Assembly: GCA_024741835.1 (NCBI GenBank)
Contig: JAENRP010000226.1
Location: forward strand, 1,600-65,599
Length of the DNA: 64,000 nucleotides
Direction of reading: 5' to 3'
DNA from: Diplocarpon mali
Lineage: Eukaryota; Ascomycota; Leotiomycetes; Helotiales; Drepanopezizaceae
The notes beneath the pieces were generated by a model. The model saw nothing but the letters and a program-made list of their open reading frames with translations. It ran no database searches and was not told the DNA's origin. Both the position numbers and the translations under genes were made by a program. Below, piece after piece: positions 1-10,329 of the stretch; the first letter of the stretch is position 1; every line of letters starts with the position of its first letter.

Positions 1-840
1 CTACTATTTTTTTTTTCCTTTCTCTTTGCCTCTTTCTGTCTAATTCACGGGGTTCTTCTGGTAGACAGAAAAGGGAATTTTGATTGGGGATTTCAGTGGT
101 TTTACCTAGATGTTAAGCAGGATGGAGAGCGTCCTGGTAGTATTAATAGGGGTAACTTACGATGGCAGGTGTGTTTCTTCCATCTTGTACTCCACGTTGT
201 CCTTTGTGAGGTGAGATTGAACATGTCTGTCAGTGGTCCAGATCGCCGCCGTTTCCTGACGCTCTGGAAGAAATCACGGCCGTCTTTCCTGACAAAGTGG
301 AACGAGTGTTTTTGATTTTGATAGAAATTCTGGAATGCGCAATTCGAAACTGCAACCCCACCACGCTATCCTAAGTACCTGGAAGTATCTGCTACTCTTT
401 GGAGCATGGAAAAGCATCCAGAACATAGTATCTTATGTAGATAGATTCAACCCCAATCCGCCTCTGCTCATGAAAACTCTTTTCCTCTTGTAACTTTAGT
501 CCCAAGATGGTCGTGGCAGCTGTTCACTTCACTACGTTGCGTACAGTAGGCTGGGCTGGGCTATACCCAGAAGATTTCCTTGCGGTTTCCCAGAAAGATG
601 GCTTCCGACTCGGACGGATCTCGTCGGCAGCCCAGGGGGGTTTTCCTCCTCCCCCCCCCACCCCCCCCACTGAGAACAGATCCTTCCCTCGGTTCCAGGG
701 AGTATAGTTTTCGACTCGTCACAACATCCTCGACTGTGACAGGAGGCACCGCGCCGACATTCTCGACGCGTCAAACGCCAACTCCCCATCACCCGGCTCG
801 ACACGCCCCGAGATCTCCCGGCACAACCTGACCCCGCGCG
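1..840. other. Non-coding flank, no gene recognised
   Basis: This stretch has balanced composition and no RIP signature. Short reading frames exist on both strands between about 500 and 830, but they overlap each other, have no recognisable domain and run through a low-complexity C tract. It probably contains the 3' untranslated region and terminator of the minus-strand glycosyltransferase gene that ends at 841. A pyrimidine-rich run lies at the very start of the window. Confidence 0.5.
651..668. repeat. Poly-C low-complexity tract
   Basis: Nine C, one A, then eight C on the plus strand, preceded by a short CTCCT-rich run. It is a simple-sequence tract in non-coding DNA about 180 bp beyond the stop codon of the glycosyltransferase gene, and is a likely spot for sequencing or length variation. 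Confidence 0.8.
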
Positions 841-3800
841 TTACGCGGGATGAGACTCGACACTCCAGCACCCGACGAAAGCCCAGATCCTCAGGAGCGT
901 GCAGAAGTATGCGAACAGGATGCCCCCGGGGACGAAGCACCAGTCGCCCGGGTTCCGCCTGAGGTGCTCGAGCTGCCGGCCGACTTTCGTGGCCAGCAGC
1001 AGCGCCGCGAAGACGGCCAGGCCGCCGGTCCCCGCCCCGGCAGCCCGCAGGAGCCATGCCATGACCGGCTCCCAGACCAGCGAGTAGTGGCGCAGGGAGC
1101 CCAAGGGGGCCCCCAAGAGCCGGAGGAGCCAGATCTGGCTCGAGAAGAGGGTCGTGAGATCGTGGCGATGCGCGCCGCGGTAGTCGCGCACAAGGCGGCC
1201 ACAGTAAGAGGCCAGCGTGGGGTTCTCGTGGCACGGTACTTCGACGTGGACGGCGAGGGGGTTGCAGAAGACCGTTTGGAGCCCGATGCCAGAGACGAAA
1301 CGAGCGATGTACTCGTCGGCGTTGACGCGCATCCCCGCGTCGGGGCCGCCGCTGCCAAAGATCCACGACTCGTAGGGGAACTGGAGGCGGAAGGCGGGCG
1401 ACTGGACGATCGCGGTGCGGATGAGTGCCGTGCGGCCCGACACCACGGGAGCGTCGCGGCGTGCGCAGCCGTCGTAGTTGTAACGAGTCAATCGGAGGGC
1501 GTACAGATAGTGTAGGAACCTCTGCCAGACGCTGCCTGGGAAAGTAACCGGGCGGAGAACCTCGGCGCTCCTCGCCGGCGCAGGGCCCGAGGGATCCATA
1601 TATGTTGTTGCTGGCAGCGTGGGCACAAGGAGAATGGGGCTTCCAACGAGCCCAACCTGCTCGTCCTCGAAAGGAACCAATGCCTTTTGCAGGAAGTCTG
1701 GTTCCCAGCCGACCCTCGTATTGGCATAGCAGATGATTCTGGTTGTCGCTACATCAGTTGCCGCCAGAAACTGGCGACGCATGTTCTTCTCGTGGACAGA
1801 CGTGACTCTAACTCGATGCGTTCCGAAGGCTCCGCTGATTCTGTTCATCAACTTGTGCTTATCCATGCCAATGGTAGTGATGATGACTTCTCCGGGTTGG
1901 TTGGCGAGAATGCTGGAGAGACCATTCATAAAGTCTTCATCCGTCTGGCTCCAATTGCCGCTTGTGGGTACGACCACTGTGACATCGCTGGCCGTGTAGG
2001 TTGCCGGTCCGAGGGTCGCAAGTGTACGGGTCGAGTAATAGAACGTGTATGCATGCTGAATGGTCCTCAGGACTTTCCAGCCAACACCCAAGGAGAAGGC
2101 CATGAAGCATTTGTTGTCCGACATCCGGTGTAGAGCTGCGAGAGGAAGGTCGTAGGCCGACAAGAACCACCAGAGAGATACAGCCGTAGTCCCAGACGCC
2201 GGGCCCCATGACAGCACTCGTGCCCACAGTTGTTTGAATCCATAACTTGGAGAATCCAGGAGTAAAGCATTTTGCACTGTGCTGCTGGAATACCCCGGGG
2301 GAGAAGCCAGCAGAGGAGGGAGATCTGAAAGCGAGCCGCTTTGCGGTTTCTGATCAACATCGATTGAGAGTGTACCTTGAGGAACCGCTTCAACCTCGTT
2401 GACAGAACTATAAGCTGATGACTTAGCTGTGACTAACACAACAAAAGATGCGGATGAAATTAAGATGGCGCTAACGATCTCTCTAGGATATGCGAATTTC
2501 GCCTCTAAGCTCTCCCACTGCCGACCGACGAAGGCTGCGATACTCGCTGGGTAATTGGCAAAAAACGAGGAAATCCCCAGCCCTCGACCGCAGATAGTCG
2601 ATTTGATAAATTTCCATACTGTCTCTGCCGAGAGCGCGTAGATAATGATGCAGAGCATGAAAGCTAGCAAAGTAAGTGCCAGGATGGTGCTGACAATGTA
2701 ATCCGTACCCCTGAGGTGACGAGACATCAAGGACTCGTGCATCTTCCTCGCTACCCAATTACTAGCAACCACGAGAGTCCCAACTAATCCGGCAACAGTT
2801 CTATCGATGAAAAAAGGCCCCACTGGGCCAGTGGGCTGAACAGGGCGCGTAGGAGAAGATGGTTGTCGGGGTGTGTCTGGGGTCGCCGCGCTCAGGGGAG
2901 TAGCTGGCGGAGAAGTAGATGGGATTCCGGGAATCTTTTGGCTTAGAGGATTAGCCTGTCGTGCAGGAGTTATTAGAAGCGATCGAATAAGCCGAGAGCC
3001 TGCTGGAAATCCCAGCAAAAGGTTGTTGATTAGGAAATAGAAACCTCGGTATAGGGGCGTGGCGCCTTGAGCGAAGAGGCGTATGATTCTGAGCAGTAAT
3101 CTGCTAAGAGAGCCGTGATCTTCATCTGCAATTGGTTCAAGGGCTTTCAGAGCTTGTGACGAGATGAAGAGGTAAAACAGTACCAATACCACAGCTCCAG
3201 AGAGAACATTCACCACTCCCTTCCCCGGCTCCATGGCTGGCTGAGGTGAAGCTCCTAGTGCTGCTTGCCACATGGAGGATGAACGATCGATACCGTGATG
3301 TGTCCAACCTAGCCAAACGAGCAACGGGGTGCAGATACAGGTGGCCACGGCAAAGGCTACCCGGAATCTGTACAAGTAAACAAGGAGCGAGAAATACCCG
3401 GCCCAGAGGACAAATACGGCGTTTCCAGCACGGTAGAGGGTTAGTATGAGAGCAGACTTTGGAGACTCCCATTCGGAAGGATTACTCGCCGTGAGGAACG
3501 AGATTGGGTCGCCTACGGCTTTCCAACTGACGAAGAGCACAAGAAGACCGAGAGAAAGGGGTGCCGAGTGTCGAGAGGCGATAAAATCACGAAGCCTTCC
3601 CATAAGCTTTGCGGTCCGGTGAGCTGATCGGAGAAGCCAGGTGGGAATCAACGAATGCTTTCTGACGACATTGCTCTGAAGCCTGACAGGACTACCTGGG
3701 TTGGCCCGGGAGGCTGCTGCCGCGTTCTCCGGTGATATTTCGCCGTCCCTTTCATCCTGATCTTCTTCCAGCCACTTCAAGATAGCCTGGTAGAAGAAAG

Positions 3801-4146
3801 CGATAACGAGACATGATATTACGACCAGGAGAAGTATAGCGACCCAGAACCTGCCGTTTCCTACCAGTGGGAGCCTCAAGAGCTTTCGCGCGGACTGTTT
3901 TGCGATCTGCACACATTCATCAATCGGGGGAAGGCTTCCAAAGACGTTCCCAGGAACCAAGTTCCAGAATAAAATGAGCAGTATCAAGAGCGCCCGGACA
4001 ACTAGCCATATTAGACCCCACAAGACTGTAAGCAAGAAGCAGCAGACTGCGTATGTGCCAGCATTCCAGTTGGGCTCGGCAAGGAAGACGGCGACGATAG
4101 GGTTGTCGCTAAAATTTTCGAATCGGATTTCTTGTGCTTGGTCCAT
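841..4146 (-). CDS. Large membrane glycosyltransferase family 2 protein (polysaccharide-synthase-like), divergent catalytic motifs
   Basis: An uninterrupted 1101-codon frame runs from ATG (4146-4144, with G at +4) to TAA (843-841); no intron is needed. Hydrophobic segments lie near residues 31-64, 99-122, 197-210, 232-282, 310-332, 449-465, 482-506 and 555-573, with a Pro/Ser/Thr-rich linker at 400-440. Residues about 720-1000 look like a GT2 nucleotide-sugar transferase domain: DVTVVVPT at 721-728, FEDEQVGLVG at 826-835, VSGRTALIRT at 902-911, NADE at 942-945 and RLVRDYRGAHR at 984-994. More membrane spans follow (1024-1053, 1068-1095). By analogy with fungal Cps1/hyaluronan-synthase-like GT2 enzymes it would polymerise or extrude a cell-surface glycan from a membrane. 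The N-terminal ~650 residues make it much longer than a typical member. The position expected to hold the DxD metal-binding motif reads CYANTRVGW (806-814), and QxxRW reads RLVRD, so activity is uncertain. I am fairly sure of the family and unsure of the function. Confidence 0.8.
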   Translation of the reverse strand: MDQAQEIRFENFSDNPIVAVFLAEPNWNAGTYAVCCFLLTVLWGLIWLVVRALLILLILFWNLVPGNVFGSLPPIDECVQIAKQSARKLLRLPLVGNGRFWVAILLLVVISCLVIAFFYQAILKWLEEDQDERDGEISPENAAAASRANPGSPVRLQSNVVRKHSLIPTWLLRSAHRTAKLMGRLRDFIASRHSAPLSLGLLVLFVSWKAVGDPISFLTASNPSEWESPKSALILTLYRAGNAVFVLWAGYFSLLVYLYRFRVAFAVATCICTPLLVWLGWTHHGIDRSSSMWQAALGASPQPAMEPGKGVVNVLSGAVVLVLFYLFISSQALKALEPIADEDHGSLSRLLLRIIRLFAQGATPLYRGFYFLINNLLLGFPAGSRLIRSLLITPARQANPLSQKIPGIPSTSPPATPLSAATPDTPRQPSSPTRPVQPTGPVGPFFIDRTVAGLVGTLVVASNWVARKMHESLMSRHLRGTDYIVSTILALTLLAFMLCIIIYALSAETVWKFIKSTICGRGLGISSFFANYPASIAAFVGRQWESLEAKFAYPREIVSAILISSASFVVLVTAKSSAYSSVNEVEAVPQGTLSIDVDQKPQSGSLSDLPPLLASPPGYSSSTVQNALLLDSPSYGFKQLWARVLSWGPASGTTAVSLWWFLSAYDLPLAALHRMSDNKCFMAFSLGVGWKVLRTIQHAYTFYYSTRTLATLGPATYTASDVTVVVPTSGNWSQTDEDFMNGLSSILANQPGEVIITTIGMDKHKLMNRISGAFGTHRVRVTSVHEKNMRRQFLAATDVATTRIICYANTRVGWEPDFLQKALVPFEDEQVGLVGSPILLVPTLPATTYMDPSGPAPARSAEVLRPVTFPGSVWQRFLHYLYALRLTRYNYDGCARRDAPVVSGRTALIRTAIVQSPAFRLQFPYESWIFGSGGPDAGMRVNADEYIARFVSGIGLQTVFCNPLAVHVEVPCHENPTLASYCGRLVRDYRGAHRHDLTTLFSSQIWLLRLLGAPLGSLRHYSLVWEPVMAWLLRAAGAGTGGLAVFAALLLATKVGRQLEHLRRNPGDWCFVPGGILFAYFCTLLRIWAFVGCWSVESHPA

Positions 4147-4576
4147 TGGAAAGAAACAGGGCTTGTGTGCCGGAATCTGTGTAGACTTTCGTTATTATGT
4201 ACACTGTAGGAGGAAATAGATCTCGCAGGTGCTTCGAGATAAAAGATTTCAATCGAACAAAAGAAAGACAGAACCCCAGCAAGATTGCAGACGCCTTTGT
4301 CCTATACAATAGTGTGGTGCTACGTCTGAAAGCAGCAGCACTCGCTGTTTTTGGGCTTGCGCCGCTGGTTCCATTGTTGTTTTCTTTCAGCCGGATTCGT
4401 CGATGAAATTAAGCGAACAAGACAGCGGAGCAGAATGCTTTCAGCTGCTGTTGAAATTTAGCATCATCAATTCTCCAACCGATCTTCTTCTCAAGAAGAG
4501 GAACAGATTGGAGAGATGATTGGGTCTCGTATGCTATGACACGCTACACAACAGAGGAGACAACGTATAACATATT

Positions 4577-4582
4577 CACGTG
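4577..4582. promoter_or_regulatory. CACGTG palindrome (possible E-box)
   Basis: A perfect CACGTG hexamer sits about 430 bp upstream of the glycosyltransferase start codon. In fungi this palindrome is bound by bHLH factors such as Cbf1/Pho4 types. A single hexamer can occur by chance, so this is only a candidate site. Confidence 0.2.
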
Positions 4583-5091
4583 AACAACAGAAGCGGAAAT
4601 GCGGCTGTGGCAAGTAGAAGTACGGACGGGGGCTGAACCTGGATAGTTAAGACGGAACTACGAACGAAATGCAGGTGAATGGACAGTTCGAAAGACATTA
4701 CCTGGGATTGCCGATCTGATGGGGTCATGGTCGAGGAGTTGAATCGAGTAGTCTTATCAGCCAAGGAAGGTAATGAAGTGCTTGGGCGAAGGAGTTGGTA
4801 AGATTGTCAAGATATCGCCTTCTGAGTCACAGACCAAGCCAGAGCCCCTGTGCGCGTATCATGCATCAGATGTGTAGCGTAAATAGAAGATACGAACGAG
4901 TCGAGGATGGCTGGATGGACACGGGGATACCGTCTGAATGCTGCATAGCAGAACTAAGCGGCTGCGTCGCGTGAATCTTCTTCCGGTGCGCTACGGTCAC
5001 CACGATTATGTCAACTTCTCGTTTGTGTTGGAAATATACAAGGTTCGGAGACTGAACAGAACGGAGACTAAGGCTTAGTAAGCATACCTTG

Positions 5092-5102
5092 TATATATAT
5101 AC
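5092..5102. promoter_or_regulatory. TATA-like alternating AT run
   Basis: A TATATATATA run sits in otherwise mixed-composition DNA about 950 bp upstream of the glycosyltransferase ATG. It is symmetrical, so it could serve either strand. No downstream gene is recognised on the plus strand. It could be a distant core promoter or a simple dinucleotide repeat. Confidence 0.2.
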
Positions 5103-5960
5103 TCCTGCAGCTCCATAGAACTCAGGATCTGCACCTTTAGATTCTGTCAGTTTGAAAAGCGAGCGCGACCTCCAATCGTGATGGAGGACTGGCAGGGTGA
5201 AGTTTTCGAAGACAAGCAGATGCTGTCGCTATCAGAAAGTAGAAAATTGTGAATCAAAGGCCGTCCATGCCGCATCAGAAGCAGAGACCCATCAGACACT
5301 CTGATTCCATCCGAAGAAGCGGACAATAATCTCTAGTAATCGCATGATGGACCAACCGAGAAAAGCTCCTTCCTGAGGGCGCCAGGCTGAAGACAAATAC
5401 TGCTCCTGTGAATCCGTCTTCTGCTGGGCGACTTTTCCGTGCTTTCGTTGGCTTGCCAAATAGCTGGCAATGCATCTGTTCAGCAGTAACAAGGGTTCTA
5501 TTCACGATCCAAAGTCTGGCATGCCTTCTGAACTAGACTTCCCGGAACTTTCGAGCGTGAATGGTTTGAAGGGTATATAGCCCCAGCTCGCCCCAGTTCA
5601 GCGAGAGATTGACGGAAGAAGGGCCCATTTGGCTCCGCCCAGACAGCAGCCGAGTCCGAGGCTCTGGTTGAGGTCAGGCTTGTAATTTCTCGGATTGGAG
5701 TCGTGGATTTGTGGATGGAGCATCTCCTTGCGCCGCTTGACCAAAAGTTTATAGGGTCCTTCAGATGCTGAGCTTATTGCGATTAGCGACCAGGCGCTAT
5801 AAGAGCGAAGCGCTTCTGGCACTAAACAGCACGGTTTATACCAAACTGGGATGGATTGTACCGTCTGGTAGAACCATGGAGCAGCTCAAGATATAGTAAC
5901 AGTCGTCAAGTACAAGTCAGAGGATTCTCACTGGCAGAACTGCCTACTTACTTTAGCTCT

Positions 5961-6267
5961 TGTTGCAAGTATGCCCGTCACATATTTGTCATATGATCTG
6001 TCACATAATATATCATATATATAATATGTCATATGACTTGCCATATGACTTAGTAGCAGCCCTTGTTAAATAGCTTATAATTAGAGAGCTCTTATGAATC
6101 AAGACATAAGACACCTAATATCGTCATTTGCACCTTATACTTCTTCGTGCCCTCTTCTAGTTTACTATCAAGTTCACTATTAAAGAACCTCCTTTGCTAT
6201 AGGTTATAAGCCCCGCATGCTTATAAATAGCATTCGACAAATTCTATCGATTAGAGTCTCCTTTACA
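5961..6267 (+). repeat. 5' LTR of Copia B
   Basis: The first ~140 bp match the partial 3' LTR at 46641-46768, including the run of CATATG-type palindromes and the segment reading CAGCCCTT. The right end is put at a TTTACA (6267) before AACGAAAAGG; this end is an estimate because the partner LTR is truncated. Confidence 0.6.
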
Positions 6268-6739
6268 AACGAAAAGGCTAATCGATATTTTTAAGTTTTT
6301 ATTACTTAACTAATGACGTACGATAGCGTTATCTTAATAATAAAACAGTAGTTACTCCCCTTCCAGAGCGCTACGCAATAATCTAAGCTTACGTAAGATT
6401 CGTTACTATAGCTAAATTATTAGGACTAATAGCTAAGATTATCAGCTTAATTGCTAAAAGTACTCTACTACCTGAATTACCTATTTTTAAAGGGACTAAT
6501 ATATAGTACCTTAAACTCGAATTCAATAGTTTATCTCCTCCTCCTCCTCCTTCTTCACTTTCTCCTTTCGATAACTCTATATATATATATAAAAACAAGA
6601 TATTATTATTATCTTCAGCTGCCCTTAGCCTCCCTAAGTCTTAAAAGCTTAAAGGCGCAGAGGACTATAGCTAGTAGAGGAATAAGGTTTTAAACCTTAT
6701 AAAGTCAAACGCCTTAACTATATATTTTTATATAAAAGC

Positions 6740-8220
6740 TAGAATATATACTCTACCTAAGGTTGACTTATAGGACTATTCTATTACTCTTAAGGAAAGG
6801 GACAATTGGATTAGATAGGAAGCTAAGAAATCTTAGATAAAGCTTGCTATTATACTTAATTGTAAACTAGGCCTACTAGCTTATATAAAAGGCGATAAAT
6901 CTGCCTTAGATATATAAGAAGCTCTTTAAAAATAGTATAAAGGATTTGGAATAGTACTTAAATATAACGCTATATAGACCTATATTACTATTAAATATAA
7001 CAACTTTAATTCACTTAAAGCTTACGTCGTCGCCTTTAAGCTTTTAATCACTAAATTAAAAGCTCTCGACTCTACCTTTCCCTTTTATTAATACCTTATT
7101 ATATTTATTGCTAGCTATTCCAATAGATGGCCTATTTAAGCAGATCAATAATGCTCTAACCTTCGCTTAGCTATAGCAGCTAAACGAAAATCAGAGATTA
7201 CGCTTAAAGCTCTTATTAAAGATATTACTAATAAAGCTTAAGCCTTATAGAGTTTAAAAATAAATAGAACCGTTTTATATAATAATAAATCGGCTAGCAA
7301 GCTGCATTCCTTTAACTATAAGAAGTCAGAAAACAAAGGAGGTTTTAAAGACTTAAAGAAGAGCACCTTTAGGAATACTACCAACTCCCTTAATTCCCCC
7401 TGTCCTTATTGCTGTAACGGCTGCACCTCTACTTAGTGCAATTACCTAGGAGTACGGCGTTTTAGAGTTTTACAATCTCGATTCGACGTAGGGTTATCTC
7501 GAATCGACCCTAAAGGTGCAAAAGGATATTCTTATATATTATTATATAAACGGACAAAGAGCCTTAAGCTACTTATATATATAAGTAAGAAGGGCTCTCT
7601 CCTAAGGAGGGCTCTCTAACTTCTTCGTTTCCTTCGTATTAGACCTATAGAATACGCCTTTTGCACTACTTCTTGCTCCCATACTTGATCTCGCATCTCG
7701 GCGGTTCTGTATCGTTACAATTGCAAGCAACTAGAGCTATACTATAAGGCAGAAGATTACTTTACAATTAATAAATCGAAAAGAGAGGCTTAGGAGAAGG
7801 ACTTAAGGAAGAAGTACGTATTTCGTCACCTTAAAGGTAAGGACGATAAGTCCTTGCTATTATTATTATTACTAAAAGGCAAGAAGCCTTCTAAGAAGAT
7901 TCAGAAGGAAGACGAAGAGTCAGATAATGACCTCTTTAGGCATACTATGCTATTACTAACCCTAGGGCCAATTCTCACTCGCGAGCTGGGCCTAGGAGTT
8001 AATTCCTTATTAGGAGGCGATTCCTCTTTAGGACCGATTTCCACTTGTAGGCCGGGCCCAGGAGTCAGTTCTTCTACCTACTTCTTATTAAAATTAAGGA
8101 ATCGTTAGCTATATAATATAAGTATTAGTAAGTATATCTCTAATAATCTTTCTAAGTTCACTTCTTATACTACTTAAGACAATCTACCCTCCTTAAGTAT
8201 AGTTAATAGATCTATTTAAC
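6740..8220 (+). pseudogene. Copia B gag remnant with zinc-knuckle region, split by a solo LTR
   Basis: Reading through TAG/TAA (formerly CAG/CAA) gives a gag-like protein with LKERDNWI near 6794, a long helical domain, and then CPYC at about 7401-7412. After removal of the 307-bp solo LTR and one TSD copy, this continues in frame as KQLELYYKAEDYF, consistent with a degraded CCHC-type knuckle. A Lys/Asp/Glu-rich stretch follows (7870-7930). Two copies of a Pro-Gly motif (ELGLGV, CRPGPGV) near 7990-8065 match the dispersed CCTAGGCC-type repeat described separately. It is not functional. Confidence 0.6.
7413..7719 (+). mobile_element. Solo 307-bp Gypsy LTR (same family as C, D, F, G)
   Basis: It begins TGTAACG and ends CGTTACA, forming a perfect 7-bp terminal inverted repeat, and has TSD ATTGC on both sides (7408-7412 and 7720-7724). 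Its sequence matches the LTRs of elements C, D, F and G at the same length. There is no internal region, so it is a recombination product. It is less mutated than most of its relatives. Confidence 0.92.
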
Positions 8221-8479
8221 CTTTTGGCATTAGTATTTGCAAAGTTAATATACTTAAATCTAATAGAAAGGTATATATTCTTAAGTTAATTAATACTCTT
8301 TATATACCTTAATTACCTATTTGCCTATATTTAAGTAGTAAATTTAATAAAATTAAAGGCTTTTATCGAAATGGTAAGCTATTCCTATCTAATAAGAAGG
8401 AAATTTGCACTATTAATAATAATATATATATTAATAAGGAATAGCCTTCTACTTACTCCTCTAGTTATATAAGTGGATA

Positions 8480-8832
8480 TGCTCTTTTAGCTGCTATTGA
8501 GAATAGACCTTTTAATATTAAGCTCTAGTACTATCGATTAGGCTACGCTAGCTTATAAACGGTTAGAAAGACCTAATTTGCTATTACTAATATATAAATT
8601 AAGGAAATAAAATTAGGGAAGATGCGAATTTGCGCTCCTTACGAGAAAGGTAAACCTCTTTAATATATTAATAAATGTTCAGCTTGCCCTCGACTTATAA
8701 AGGCACTTGATAAGCTATATATTAATATAGTTTATCTAAAGCCAACTAGCTTAAACGGCTATAAATACGCTTCTATCTTTACTTACTTAACTATAATAGC
8801 TAAATGGGAATAGACTTATATAAATAAATCTA
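8480..8832 (+). pseudogene. Copia B pre-integrase and integrase N-terminal remnant
   Basis: The frame reads YYRLGYASL, then RKT, then IKEIKLGKMRICAPYEKGK, which is the GAG_pre-integrase domain (H-x3-LGH-AS type, His lost to RIP). It continues into the integrase core as LNGYKYASIFTYL near 8750-8800. The frame is cut at 8832 by insertion of element A (TSD ATCTA) and resumes at 15063. Confidence 0.7.
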
Positions 8833-9027
8833 TATTAAGCTTAAGTGAGTCGGCGCAGTAGGTAAAGGAGGCTTCTAGAGGTCGATGGTCGATATATTGG
8901 TAAGAGTTAGGGAAGGAAGGTTACCCCTTTCTTCCTTATAGCTATATATATGTTAATATCCTACTAATTAAGCAGTAGGGTTATATAATAATATATTAGA
9001 GTAATAGCTGTATTACCTATTTTAATA
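8833..9027 (-). repeat. 3' LTR of Copia A
   Basis: This 195-bp LTR begins TATTAAGCTTAAG and ends TTTTAATA on the plus strand, where TGTT and AACA termini are expected. It aligns end to end with 14863-15057 and with both LTRs of E. The internal GTCGGCGCAGTAGG and GGAAGGTTACCCC blocks are well conserved. Confidence 0.92.
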
Positions 9028-9339
9028 CCCCTACTTAGACTTTACTCTAATTGACTTGCAGTTAGGAAAATAATAACTATCCTTTTATACTAATCTAACT
9101 CTTAGGTATCTCTCTAAATTAAAAATAATTAATTAATAGTAACTTCTATTGAAATCACCAATCCTACTCGCAAGGCAGGACCGGGAGTCAAATTTCCTAA
9201 AAGCGTTCCTTTATAAGACTACGTGACTTGACTTGCGGTCTAGGCCTAGGAGTCGATCTAAAGAAAAACTTTCCTTTATAAGACTATATAACCTAACTTG
9301 CGAGGCGGGCCTAGGAGTCGTCCTTAAGCCTGCTAAGCC

Positions 9340-9960
9340 CTTACTATCTTTTGCAACCTTAGCATATCTTTAAACGCTTTAAACTTTGCAACTATCTCTA
9401 GTGGCTTTATAAATCCATTTGCTACTATTCGATTGGTTAAGATATATGTGATTAATAACTTATTCTTTATAATAAGGTTGCAGATAAAGTAGTAGGCAAT
9501 ATTAATATATTTCGATCGCTTGTATAAGTGTGGATTCTTTGCAAGTGCAATCGCCCTTATATTATCTATTTAAAGATTAATATAATTCCTATCTTATTTA
9601 ATATACTTAGCGAAACCTATATCTTTTAAAACTTAGGCGATTTATAATCCTTACTTACAATTTAATAATATTAATATATATTTTGCCTTAATGCTTGCGG
9701 TAGCTATTAATTTCTACTTCCTACTTCCTTACGATATAGGTCTACTATATAGTACTATTACGCTTTTAAATATACTTTTCCGACCTTTTATATTTGCCTA
9801 GTCAGAATCGGTATATACTTTAAGATTTGCGCTTATATATTTTATTAGTTTATATCTTACCTTTTATATAATTGTCGATCGAAGGTACCTTCTAAGTCGC
9901 TTGATTATATTCTTATATCAAATCGTCAGATCCTTTAAGTTCTGACTAAGTTGCCTAGTA
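9340..9960 (-). pseudogene. Copia A RNase H and C-terminal remnant
   Basis: Minus-strand translation reads YTDSD, then GSRKQK, ATASIKAKYI, DNIRAIALAKNP, KRSKYINIAYYF and NRIVANGFIKPL. This is the standard Copia RNase H layout (Y-x-D-S-D, then S-T-x-A-E-Y, ending in H-I-D-x-R-Y-H and AD-x-LTK). Many aspartates and glutamines are lost to RIP. The domain ends just before the 3' LTR, leaving no room for an accessory frame. Confidence 0.7.
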
Positions 9961-9995
9961 ATAAAGGCGATATCTGGTCTTATATATATTATAGT

Positions 9996-10193
9996 TGTGG
10001 TGCGGTCGGCTGGAGGGCCTTCATTGGGTCGCTCAGGAGGCTCGCAGAAGTAGGAGAAGATGATTGATTGTATTGTTCTCTCGTGTATGTATGGTAAGGA
10101 GACTTCGGAAAGAAAAGGGAGAGTCTATGACTCAGCAGGAGTCACGTGGAGGGTCTCCAGAATAAGTGGAGACTCCGCCCATTCTGCACGACA
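9996..10193 (-). mobile_element. Element J: nearly unmutated 198-bp solo LTR of the Copia I family
   Basis: It starts TGTGGTGCGG and ends TGCACGACA on the plus strand, flanked by TSD ATAGT (9991-9995, 10194-10198). The same site without an insert is present in copy E at 41143-41147. Its reverse complement matches both LTRs of element I at the same length of 198 bp. Base composition is balanced with abundant CA and TG, unlike the AT-rich host copy around it. It interrupts the pol of element A between reverse transcriptase and RNase H. Confidence 0.92.
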
Positions 10194-10329
10194 ATAGTAT
10201 ATATAATTGCTCTAATATCCTATTAGTACTTCTTTAAATCTCCTTTCTACTTATTTTCATTAGTAGGCTCTAACTTATTATACTTTCCTTTAATTAGAGT
10301 ACGTTTTAGCTTAAAGTTAAAAGCATAAG

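Larger units (their letters stand above)
4147..5960. other. Upstream/intergenic region, no gene recognised
   Basis: This balanced-composition, RIP-free DNA lies between the glycosyltransferase start codon and the first transposon LTR. Minus-strand frames of 60-76 codons near 4576-4764, 5275-5505 and 5598-5822 show no recognisable domain and I do not call them. It most likely contains the promoter and 5' leader of the minus-strand gene. The left edge of the repeat block at 5961 is abrupt. Confidence 0.5.

Noticed and set aside
719..1366. 215-codon open frame on the minus strand and a 221-codon plus-strand frame at 850-1515
   Set aside because: Both overlap the glycosyltransferase frame in other phases, have Arg/Pro/Ala-rich composition and no domain; they are shadows of GC-rich coding DNA.
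5275..5822. Two minus-strand frames of 74-76 codons upstream of the repeat block
   Set aside because: No domain, no conserved context, ordinary chance length; a small gene cannot be excluded but is not supported.
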